Shown piece by piece: positions 45,934-53,959 of a DNA stretch of 64,000 nt. The position numbers and the translations under genes are program-made. The notes below the pieces were generated by a model, which searched no databases, was not told where the DNA came from, and saw only the letters and a list, made by a program, of their open reading frames with translations. The stretch lies in contig JAHYIO010000037.1 of assembly GCA_020543525.1 (NCBI GenBank), forward strand, positions 1,240,001 to 1,304,000, written 5' to 3'. This DNA is from Coriolopsis trogii. Taxonomy: Eukaryota > Basidiomycota > Agaricomycetes > Polyporales > Polyporaceae. The number at the start of each line of letters is the position of its first letter. Position 1 is the stretch's first letter.

Positions 45934-47136
45934 TCACAACTTGTCCCGTAAACCTCCACGAACAAAAGCTAAACGGACGTGCGCAGCCTCATGCCGACCG
46001 ACCATGGCCTCCCTATACGACTCCTCATCCTGATAGACTTCCTCCTTGAAGAGCGCCAGTCCAAAGTCGATGATCACCGGACGCCCGTCCGACTTCCGCA
46101 CAATCACATTCGCAGTGCGGTGATCGTTGTGTACCACCCCAAGCCGATGTATCTCCTCTGCGATCCGGGAGGTCTCCTGCAGGAGCTGGTCAATTTGAGC
46201 CTCCGTGAGGTCCACCCCACGTTTCAGCGTGTCTACGTTCGTGCCGTCAACATACTCCAGCACAATCCCACGCACAACGTCAGGATTGTACGTCCACGTG
46301 GGAGGCCAAGACTTGCCCCTCAAGCCGGCACGCAATCCAGGGATGGGGAAGGTCACGGTGCCGTAGAAGCGAGGGATGGATACACCTTGTATTGGGCGTA
46401 GACGCTTGTATGTCTCAACCTCACGGTTGTACATGCGTTCGAGGATCTCCCAAGTGGCCAGCTCGTCCACCCACGATCCTGAAGCTCTCCAAGAGCGGGA
46501 ATATTGCCATTCTACTGTCAAATTGTCTTCAGCCACATATCCCGTGCCGCCTAGAGAAGACGCGGGCGGACACGGGCGGCGACCTGCAGCAATCTCATCC
46601 AGAAGTGTGCGCACTTGTTCATCGCGCTGGGGAGTCCACGGAGAATCTGTGACTTCGTTGAAGCGGCGGTCGAAGACTTTGAGGATGAATTGTGTTGGGA
46701 GGGATGAACGCGCAGGGGTGACATGAGCATTTGCGCAGAGCCTCACCAGGAGAACCTGACTCCCGGTGAATGGGGTAAATGCGTGCTCAATCCGCAGCTT
46801 GAGCGGAGCCACTTCCTGTGAATCTGTGAAGTCGGGTCGGAAGGAGACTTGCAAGGACTCCCCTGGCGCATATGGGCAAGAGATGTCGGGTTTGGCGCTA
46901 CATGATCGTAAGACACACTTCGGTAAATCGGCAGAACACACATACCATTCGTCCGGTGTCGTCTCAAGTCTAGAGCTGTAGCGGCGCGACTGAGCAAATG
47001 TGTCGACGACAGGCCTCTCCGTGCGGGCTTGGGACATAGTGATACCAGGCTGCGCCACGTGTGGCATTGCCCTAGCAGCAGTGCGAAGGAGTTGCAGAGG
47101 AGCACGACACGCAGCTCGTGCTGGCAGAAGGGACAT
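45934..47136 (-). CDS. Kinase-like protein B of the tandem array
   Basis: One exon encodes 400 residues. The start MSLLPARAACRAPLQLLRTA, followed by SRRYSSRLE, is again a mitochondrial-type presequence with an RRYSS cleavage-like site. The kinase part matches gene A closely: ILKVFDRRFNEV, RRPCPPASSLGGTGYVAEDN, RPIQGVSIPRFYGTVTFPIP, LEYVDGTNVDTL, the catalytic HNDHRTANVIV (His336) and VIIDFG (Asp357). The middle region between the presequence and PYAPG differs from A and C and has extra Cys residues, suggesting a distinct 5' exon after duplication. Its promoter side adjoins the DNA transposon at 47236-48060, which ends only 100 bases from its start codon. Confidence 0.8.
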   Translation of the reverse strand: MSLLPARAACRAPLQLLRTAARAMPHVAQPGITMSQARTERPVVDTFAQSRRYSSRLETTPDEWYVCSADLPKCVLRSCSAKPDISCPYAPGESLQVSFRPDFTDSQEVAPLKLRIEHAFTPFTGSQVLLVRLCANAHVTPARSSLPTQFILKVFDRRFNEVTDSPWTPQRDEQVRTLLDEIAAGRRPCPPASSLGGTGYVAEDNLTVEWQYSRSWRASGSWVDELATWEILERMYNREVETYKRLRPIQGVSIPRFYGTVTFPIPGLRAGLRGKSWPPTWTYNPDVVRGIVLEYVDGTNVDTLKRGVDLTEAQIDQLLQETSRIAEEIHRLGVVHNDHRTANVIVRKSDGRPVIIDFGLALFKEEVYQDEESYREAMVGRHEAAHVRLAFVRGGLRDKL

Positions 47137-47227
47137 GATGTACGGAGTAGTACATGTCCAAGGCCACTTGCTGACTTATGATCCTGCGGTGGCAGGTTGC
47201 AAATATTGATGGTTGCGAGGTCACCGG

Positions 47228-47235
47228 GGTACTAT
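47228..47235. repeat. Left target-site duplication of the transposon
   Basis: The 8-mer ggtactat directly abuts the left terminal repeat and is repeated exactly at 48061-48068 on the same strand beyond the right terminal repeat, as expected for an 8-bp target duplication. Confidence 0.8.
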
Positions 47236-48060
47236 AGGACCCCTGATAATATTGTTCAAGGCCTGATCACAAAATCGGCCATTTTCTCACTTTTGGTCCG
47301 CACATCCCACCTTCCTATTTGGGCCAGATTGGTCCGCACATGCGACAGGCTTCATTAAGCGCCTATGTTTGGTCCGCACATTGCGTTTGGCTTCAATACG
47401 CTTGTTACCCCCGCGTTTCCGCCCCCAAGATGCACACGGACAACTGCCTAGAAATCAGTGCAGACCTCACTGGCTACTCTATATGCTCACTCAAATTGTC
47501 TCCACTGTACCATCTCTTTTTGGCCAGGATTCTTGACATCATGTAATCTCCGCATCAGCCTTCAGGAAGGTAGCTAGGTACATATAATAAGTATAGATTT
47601 AGCCATGAGCTGCTACTGAATATCTGCCCGTTTAGATAGTCAGTCTCCCACCGCCTCCTCTACATACTCTTTCTTTTTTGGGCGAACCTCATGTTAAGTA
47701 TGGCAGACAGCATAGCATTGATTTCACCGTCGGCGGCCTTTGCTATGGCCAGACTATAGAGAAGTTGATAATATTGAAGCCCCGACCAACCAGGGCATAT
47801 GTGCATCGCAAACTCCGATTACAACATATACAGCTGGATGTAAAGACAAGGGTGCGGCTGCCGGCAGATTGAGAATAGGCGCCGGTCCGCACATGGAACC
47901 GGCATCGAGCGTCTCCGGACACTCTGGTCCGCACATTTGGTCTGGCATTGCAACCCATTTGGGTCACTTTTGGTCCGTATGTGAGCTGGCCTGCCCCCAC
48001 CAAAACCTCGATTTTGGTCCGCACCGCGATCAGGCATATGATAGTATTACCAGGGGTCCT
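47236..48060. mobile_element. Non-autonomous DNA transposon (825 bp, 8-bp target duplication)
   Basis: The element begins AGGACCCCTG and ends CAGGGGTCCT, its reverse complement. The terminal inverted repeats extend over 33 bp (47236-47268 and 48028-48060) with 26 of 33 positions matching when one is reversed. It is flanked by the direct repeat GGTACTAT. Seven copies of GGTCCGCACAT or close variants lie just inside the ends (47295, 47331, 47371, 47884, 47926, 47972, 48016), all in the same orientation, like subterminal transposase-binding sites. No transposase is encoded. An 8-bp duplication fits hAT or KDZ-type elements; I cannot assign the superfamily from the ends alone. It lies just upstream of kinase-like gene B. 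Confidence 0.85.
47295..48026 (+). repeat. Seven subterminal GGTCCGCACAT repeats
   Basis: Copies start at 47295, 47331, 47371, 47884, 47926, 47972 and 48016. Five are exact 11-mers; the sixth is ggtccgtatgt and the seventh ggtccgcaccg. Most are preceded by TTTT or TT. Three lie near the left end and four near the right end of the transposon, with about 500 bp free of them between. Confidence 0.85.
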
Positions 48061-48068
48061 GGTACTAT
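48061..48068. repeat. Right target-site duplication of the transposon
   Basis: The 8-mer ggtactat follows the right terminal repeat immediately and equals the one at 47228-47235. Confidence 0.8.
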
Positions 48069-48204
48069 GTGGAGAACCAAGTACAAACAAACAAAGCAGC
48101 GCGCGCGCTCAGTCGGTGTTGGGCAGGAGCGCCCGAATACTTGGTTGGACCTTCTAGTAGTGCACTCTGGTGAGTTCGCACAGGGTATCACCATCTCTCA
48201 TCTT

Positions 48205-48438
48205 CAAGGAAATCTCGCTTGGAACGTGCTCTCGCAGGGGTTCGAAGTCAGACGGGTCATGGCCTCCGCTCATATCGAAGTAGCGGTTTGTGAACATGTT
48301 GCCGTACTGCTCGGACCAGTGGAGGTAGTGAACTTCGTCGGAACCATGCACCCTATCACTTGAAGTTCCATCTGCATAGAAAAAATCATGAATATGTGTA
48401 TCTGTTTACGGAATGATGTGATAATCGCACCTGAGCAG
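48205..48438 (-). pseudogene. Duplicated fragment of the JMJD7-like gene
   Basis: The minus strand matches most of exon 5 and the adjoining intron of the JmjC gene at about 50893-51130, including GSDEVHYL, GNMFTNRYFDMSG, FEPLREHVPSEI and the noncoding stretch gaatatgtgtatctgtt (plus strand). The frame is open but no other exon is present. The match stops at 48438, where sequence resembling a kinase 5' flank begins. It is therefore a junction between two duplicated pieces and cannot encode a functional dioxygenase. Confidence 0.85.
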
Positions 48439-48448
48439 CCCGTGTCGT

Positions 48449-48625
48449 GAAGAGAGACATGTAGTAAGTACTTACCATGCACCTACGGATCTACCCGGCA
48501 TACGCACCTCACAAAAAGCTGCGTGCCCCAGCAGATCCGACGAGGACACTCTGGATGTGGTCATGTACGTGGCAAAGAAAGTAAGATCAAATAATGCGGC
48601 ACACACACAATGACAAAGACTTGGC
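48449..48625 (-). pseudogene. 5' flank and start of another truncated kinase-like copy
   Basis: The sequence (gagagacatgtag, cacctacgg, catacgcacctcac, then an acgtggca.agaaa and aatgcgg.acacac stretch) parallels the region around and upstream of the gene A start and upstream of gene C. The kinase body is missing; the JmjC fragment takes its place. It is a partial duplicate. Confidence 0.6.
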
Positions 48626-48698
48626 GCCGGGCCCGCGGCGGAATCTACGAACAAATAAGGTTATGACGGTATACAGACATGGGCAACATAGGGTGGAT

Positions 48699-49931
48699 TC
48701 AAAACTTCTCCCGTAGATCTCCGCGGATGAAAGCCAAAATGACCTGAGCAGCTTCATTGCTAGCAGTTGTGGACTTCCTCCACGACTCCTCATTTCGATG
48801 GTCTTCCTCCTTGAGGAGCGCCAGTCCAAAGTCGATGATCACCGGACGCCCGTCCGACTTGCGTACGATCACGTTCGCAGTTCGGTGGTCATTATGCACC
48901 ACTCCCAGTCGATGCATGTCCTTCGCGATCTGGGAGGCCTCTGTGCAGAGCTGGTCCGCCTGGGCCTGCGTGATATCGACTCCAAGTTTCAGCGTGTTCG
49001 CGTCCGTGCCGTCGATATACTCCAGCGCGATCCCATGTACGCTGTCCGGATCGTAAGTCCACTCTGGAGGCCACGACGCGCCTCGCAAGCGTGCACTCAT
49101 TCCAGGGGCCGGCAGGGTAACGGTGCCGTAGAAGCGAGGGATGGATACACCCTGGAGTTCGCGTAGGCAGTTGTATGTCTCAACTTCGCGGTGGAACATG
49201 CGTTGGAGTACCTCCCAGGTGACCAGCTCTTCCATCCATGTTCCTGAAGAGTTCCACTCGTCGGAATAGTGCCATTTCCACTCGCTTCCGTGTTCATATA
49301 CATATCCTGTGCCCCCCAGCGAAGACGCGGGAGGACACGGGCGGCGATCTGCAGCAATCTCGTCAAGGCGTGTGCCTACTTCGTCGTCGAGCTGAGGAGT
49401 CCAGGGAGTTTCCCGAACTTCATTAAAGCGGCGATCAAAGAGCTTGAGGATGAACTTCGAGGGGAGGGAGGAAGGGATATGTGCAACGCGGCCGCATGTC
49501 TTCACCAACAGAGCCTGACTCCCGGTGAACGGAGTGAAGGCGTGCACTATGCGTAGCTTCACCTGAAAGGTCCCTTGCGTGGCGGTTGAGCCCGGGTGGA
49601 AGGAGACTTCCAGGCACCGATCAGGTGCGTATGGAGAAGGGATGTCAGGCTGAGTGCTGCATATGGTGAGGTAAGTAGGGGCTTCTCGCGGTGAGAGAAA
49701 GTACGCATGCCTTTCGTTGAATATTGCCTCCGGTCTGCCGGTCGATCCGGAAGAGTAAAAGCGTGGCTTGAAGAAGGACAAGCAGGGACACTTCGAAGCG
49801 TATAGCGTTGCTATACTGACAGTGCATGCCCGACGATTAAAGGAGATACGACGAGGACTCGACGTGAAAGGGGGCCGGGCACTCGCGCGCCCACCCGATA
49901 TCCAAACCATAGGCAAGGGTGCAAAACGCAT
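48699..49931 (-). CDS. Kinase-like protein C of the tandem array
   Basis: One exon encodes 410 residues. The N-terminus is Arg/Ser-rich (GRASARPPFTSSPRRISFNR) and includes PRFYSSGSTGRPE, shared with gene A. Kinase-type motifs are FILKLFDRRF, LEYIDGTDANTL, the catalytic HNDHRTANVIV (His346) and VIIDFG (Asp367). It is more diverged from A and B than these are from each other, so it probably represents the older copy. It lies 261 bases downstream of the JmjC gene on the same strand, and this kinase-JmjC pair looks like the ancestral unit that was partly copied leftward. Substrate is unknown; no receptor or extra domain is present. Confidence 0.8.
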   Translation of the reverse strand: MRFAPLPMVWISGGRASARPPFTSSPRRISFNRRACTVSIATLYASKCPCLSFFKPRFYSSGSTGRPEAIFNERHAYFLSPREAPTYLTICSTQPDIPSPYAPDRCLEVSFHPGSTATQGTFQVKLRIVHAFTPFTGSQALLVKTCGRVAHIPSSLPSKFILKLFDRRFNEVRETPWTPQLDDEVGTRLDEIAADRRPCPPASSLGGTGYVYEHGSEWKWHYSDEWNSSGTWMEELVTWEVLQRMFHREVETYNCLRELQGVSIPRFYGTVTLPAPGMSARLRGASWPPEWTYDPDSVHGIALEYIDGTDANTLKLGVDITQAQADQLCTEASQIAKDMHRLGVVHNDHRTANVIVRKSDGRPVIIDFGLALLKEEDHRNEESWRKSTTASNEAAQVILAFIRGDLREKF

Positions 49932-50192
49932 ATCCTGCGACGCGAAAAGGCTGTAAGGATGCTACCACTCTCAGGATTAGTATTAACAGTGGTCCCACCT
50001 AGACAAGTTGTGATCGCATACGTGGCACAGAAACATGAACAAACAATGCGGTACACACAAATTGACAGAACATTGGCGCCGTACCTATCCCGTCACAAGC
50101 TTCTCCTGTGTGATCTCTCAGTTTCTCCATGGTATACGTCGAGGTAGTAGCATAGCATGATATCGCGTCGACCTGTAGCTCCTGAGGGTGAA

Positions 50193-51678
50193 TCAGGGAG
50201 TTCCATCTCCTCTTTCTTCTCTATCATCATTGCCCAACGGCGGCGGCTCCTCAGCACCTCGCAGAAAATTAAGCCATACCCACGACATGCCCCGGCCTTC
50301 CATGTCATACCAATAGTTGATCGCAACGGTGAAGCCTTCCTGGCGCACGTAGTGCCACCACCCGGCGGGCAGGTACAGGGTCTCCCCTGCCCGCACCGTG
50401 ATCTCGATGGGGTGCGCTTCAGGTGGAAGTGCTCCAGGGGCCGTCGGGTCTGCAACGGACGACCAGCGGACGAGAGGTGTTGTAGATGGTGAGGGGACGA
50501 GCTCGAGCTCGGCGGTGGCGGTGTTGCGGACGTAGATAGCGTGCGGGTACTGACGCTCTGTCGGCGTTCAGCATCGCATGAGCAAAGTACAATTTTGAAT
50601 ATGAGAGACGGTCACTAACCTTGCAGGCAAAAACCTTCGGTCGGCGGCAGTAGCGTGAAATGCTTCGCCCCACGAATGACGGTATATATGTTCTCGTAGG
50701 GATCTGAGAGACATTCAGCATATACGCACTCAGAGCCAGGGTTGGATGGGCAAGCATACCACTATGAATGCTTGTAACACCTTTCTCATCGCCGATCCAT
50801 AGGTTCACTGCATCCGGCGACTTGTCTGCGCATGTGCGTTGTAAGCTGAAACACAACGTCACTGATCATTGTTTTCATACCTAATGCATCGCTGCACCAG
50901 GGAATCTCGCTTGGAACGTGCGCTCTCAGGGGTTCGAATCCAGACGGGTCGTGGTCTCCGCTCATATCGAAGTAGCGGTTTGTGAACATGTTGCCGTTCT
51001 GCGACTGGAGGTAGTGAACTTCGTCGGAACCATTCCCTCTATCACTTGAAGTTTCGTCTGCATAGACAAAATCATGAATATGTGTATCTGTTCACGGGAT
51101 GATGTGATGATACGAAGAAATCGCACCTGACCTGAGGACAGCGTCTGGAGGAAAGCGGCCATGTCCATCTGTTCTGTACAAGGCTCGGCAAAGTACAGCT
51201 TGCTTCCAGGTCCAGCGGTGACCGCATCAGCACGCCTTCGCATGCATGCAATGAGCCATTATGTTCATGTGGGTTGATAAGTTGCGCAAGACACACCCGT
51301 TAGGCGTCACCGCAACTGATATCTTCTTGTCTCCCATTTGTCGGCTGATCCAATATTTAGTCCAAAGTCTATGATCTACGGCTTCAGGTACGACTGAGTC
51401 TGAGATAATAAAAAAGGTCAGGATGCCTATCCATAAACCTGGAGAATGCGATATCAACCTTTCATGAGTACCGGTCTTGCTATGCGAACCAACCGCGAGA
51501 ACTCGAGAGAGCTCGGCAGCTCCTCGAGCACGTCGTATTGAGTACCATTCAGCTCTGTCAAACCATTTGCCAGTAAGAGGAATGCCCAAGTCAACTCCTC
51601 GGCCCTTAGATTCTTCAGCGTACCGTGATATTCTGCAGCAAACCACTTCAGTGTAGCGACGCGGGTTGCGTCCTGCAT
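50193..51678 (-). CDS. JMJD7-like JmjC dioxygenase
   Basis: Eight exons (51678-51624, 51554-51459, 51399-51297, 51235-51132, 51057-50881, 50825-50760, 50703-50620, 50557-50193) give 349 residues. JMJD7-type enzymes are Fe(II)/2-oxoglutarate dioxygenases; the human one is a lysyl hydroxylase of DRG GTPases. Markers are LEFSRLVRIARPVLMK, ISVAVTPNGRADAV, PDAVNLWIGD, the iron motif HSD (His199, Asp201, formed across an intron), YENIYTVIRGAKHFTLLPP, AGETLYLPAGWWHYV (distal His297) and AINYWYDME, all as in JMJD7. The length is close to the human protein (316). It is transcribed divergently from DID2 with 298 bp between the two starts. Exon 3 start is the least certain join. A partial copy of exon 5 lies at 48205-48438. 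Confidence 0.9.
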
Positions 51679-51976
51679 GACCCGCACGAAGTGAGCTAGG
51701 GCATGTCAATAGTGAGTTCAATAGAGCACACATAGATATCATACACACCTACACCCACGTAAAGTTGTGTATGCACGACAAGCCGCAATCTGCGAAACGA
51801 GATCGCGGATGGATCGCGGTGTCAGAAACTGCAAAGACGCCCAAGATAATCGGAGACAAATGGGCGTCTGGATTTCCATTATAGGCGTAATCGCGGGGCT
51901 GCGCGTATCGCCCCCGGACGCGACGGGTCTGAGGCTGAAGCGTCTACCACCACCAGCCTTGACTCCTTCCACGACC
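51679..51976. promoter_or_regulatory. Divergent promoter of the JmjC gene and DID2
   Basis: Only 298 bases separate the two start codons, which face away from each other, so both promoters must share this stretch. I see no clear TATA box. Confidence 0.5.
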
Positions 51977-52915
51977 ATGAGCAACCTCGAGAGTGAGCGC
52001 ACAAGTTTTTTACTATTTCTGCAGCCGTCTGATCGTACTTAGAGACCCTCTTTCAGCTCAAGGTCCGTGAACTGCCCCCGTCTCGTAACCCGGGCATATG
52101 GCGTCTTCTTACCACCCGTCCTTGTCGTCGCATACCCTCAGTTCACCGCGAAGACGCTGAACAGACAAGCCAAGAAGGCGCAGAAGGATGAGGGCACCGA
52201 GAAAGCAAAGCTGAAGAAGGTACGTACGCCACCACCATTCGGCCCTCCAAGTCCCCCAATCTCCAGTCTGCGGGCGCGGACGTTGACATTGGGGGAATGC
52301 TAGGCACTGCAGCAGGGCAACACAGAAGGAGCGCGGATATATGCTGCTAACGCGATCCGCAAGAAGAACGAATCCCTGAACCTCCTCCGCCTTGCCAGCC
52401 GCGTGGACGCCGTCTCGAGCCGGGTCGAGACGGCTGTAACGATGCGGCAAGTGTCCGGCAACATGGCATCTGTCGTGAAGGGCATGGACAAGGCGATGGA
52501 GAGCATGAACCTCGAGCGGGTAAGTCCTCTTCCCTGCCCCTACCCCTTCCCTTCCCCGCATACGCACCTTCCCCACATGCCCAGCCTCATAGTCTCATCT
52601 GTCCATCATCGGCTCACACCCATCCAACTGCCTACCCAGATATCCATGGTAATGGACAAGTTCGAGTCCCAGTTCTCCGACCTCGACGTCCAGACGTCCT
52701 ACATGGAAGAGACCATGTCGAACACGACCGCCGTCTCGACCCCGCAGGACGAGGTGGACGCGCTCCTGAAGCAGACCGCAGAAGAGGCCAACATCGAGCT
52801 CCAGCACGACCTCGCCTCGCGCGAGGCACCCGAGATCGAGATGCCAAAGGAGAAGATCGGCGAGGAGGACGACATGCTCGCCGCACGGCTCAGGGCGCTG
52901 CGGCCTGCGACGTAG
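51977..52915 (+). CDS. DID2: ESCRT-III-associated protein DID2/CHMP1 (Vps46)
   Basis: Exons 51977-51992, 52043-52062, 52142-52219, 52304-52519 and 52640-52915 give 201 residues, the usual length. The Snf7-fold N-terminus reads MSNLEKTLFQLKFTAKTL, then RQAKKAQKDE. The core contains ALQQGNTEGARIYAANAIR, KNESLNLLRLASRVDAVSSR and VSGNMASVVKGMDKAMESM, all characteristic of CHMP1. The C-terminal helix DDMLAARLRALR is a MIT-interacting motif (MIM1) that recruits the Vps4 ATPase at endosomes. Exons 1 and 2 are micro-exons of 16 and 20 nt. They are supported by the conserved residues they encode (MSNLE and KTLFQLK). Confidence 0.95.
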
Positions 52916-53959
52916 GCTGGGATCGACCAATCCCCGTTGTCGACGGACAGCGCATGTTTGTCCCTCTTCTTGACACCGGCAGGCCATAGACGTCAAGGCC
53001 TTACACCTCAGCCGTAGCCCCTTCTGCCCTTCTCCCCGGACGATCGTCGATGGTTCTCGTAACTCCACGCGCGCAGCTTGTATACCTCCACCATTGTAAC
53101 ACTCCAGAGCTCAATGTGTATCATTTCGTCCGAATCGGAGAACCGGAGAACACACCACACATACACGCAGGGGGTACACATCTCAGAACGCATGCACAAA
53201 TTATGAATTACAACGCGTCAGCAACACACCGAGGGGCCGCGACAATAGCACATCTAGGGTAAGCAGGGTAGTACGAAACCGGTCATGAACGTGGAATCAG
53301 GGACATATATGCTAGGCCATGAACAAAAGGAGACTTCCGGATCCGAGGACGTGTCGTAAGAAGTGGGGAATGATAGCTATGTGGTACACGTGCAATGGAC
53401 AATGAACAGGCTAGGAAGAGAAGAGAGGCAGAATGCAGGCGGTAACGTAGCTATGAAATACAAGCCCCAGCCGGAGCAGGAAAGAGCATATGACAGAGAA
53501 GAGGAGGTCGTCACCACAACGTCAACATCACCAATAGGATCGAGAGCGTAGAGCGAAGGAGCATCAGAGGGGCATACTATTCGTGGCAGATGAGGCGTAG
53601 GAGATGAACGTGGGGACGTCGACGCGTGGGCTCGTAGCGGGGTGCAGGAACAAAGGAGGATCGTCGAGCTTGAACGGGGCATGAGATGACGGAAACCATG
53701 AGCGACGTGCCAATTCGGCGCGCGGAGACCGACAATCAGGACGAGCAAATAGACTATACGTTAGGGTAGCGTGTGCGGGGGAACGTCAGCGGAAAGGGCG
53801 TGACAGGGACGAGGGCCATGACCATACAGACCAGGGACCCAGAGCCAGCATAGCGGGAAATGAAAAAAGCGTCACGTCAAGGCGAACACACCACACACAC
53901 GGACCACGCAACGGAGCACACAGACTTTCCCTGCAACCGCAAGCAGCCGCGGATGAACT
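52916..53959. other. Spacer between the convergent DID2 and RS-rich genes
   Basis: About 1 kb between two stop codons, probably 3' untranslated regions. No frame carries a domain. Confidence 0.45.

Noticed and set aside
50926..50940. GGTTCGAATCC T-loop-like string
   Set aside because: It lies inside exon 5 of the JmjC gene and encodes part of the FEPLRAHVPSEI stretch; not a tRNA.
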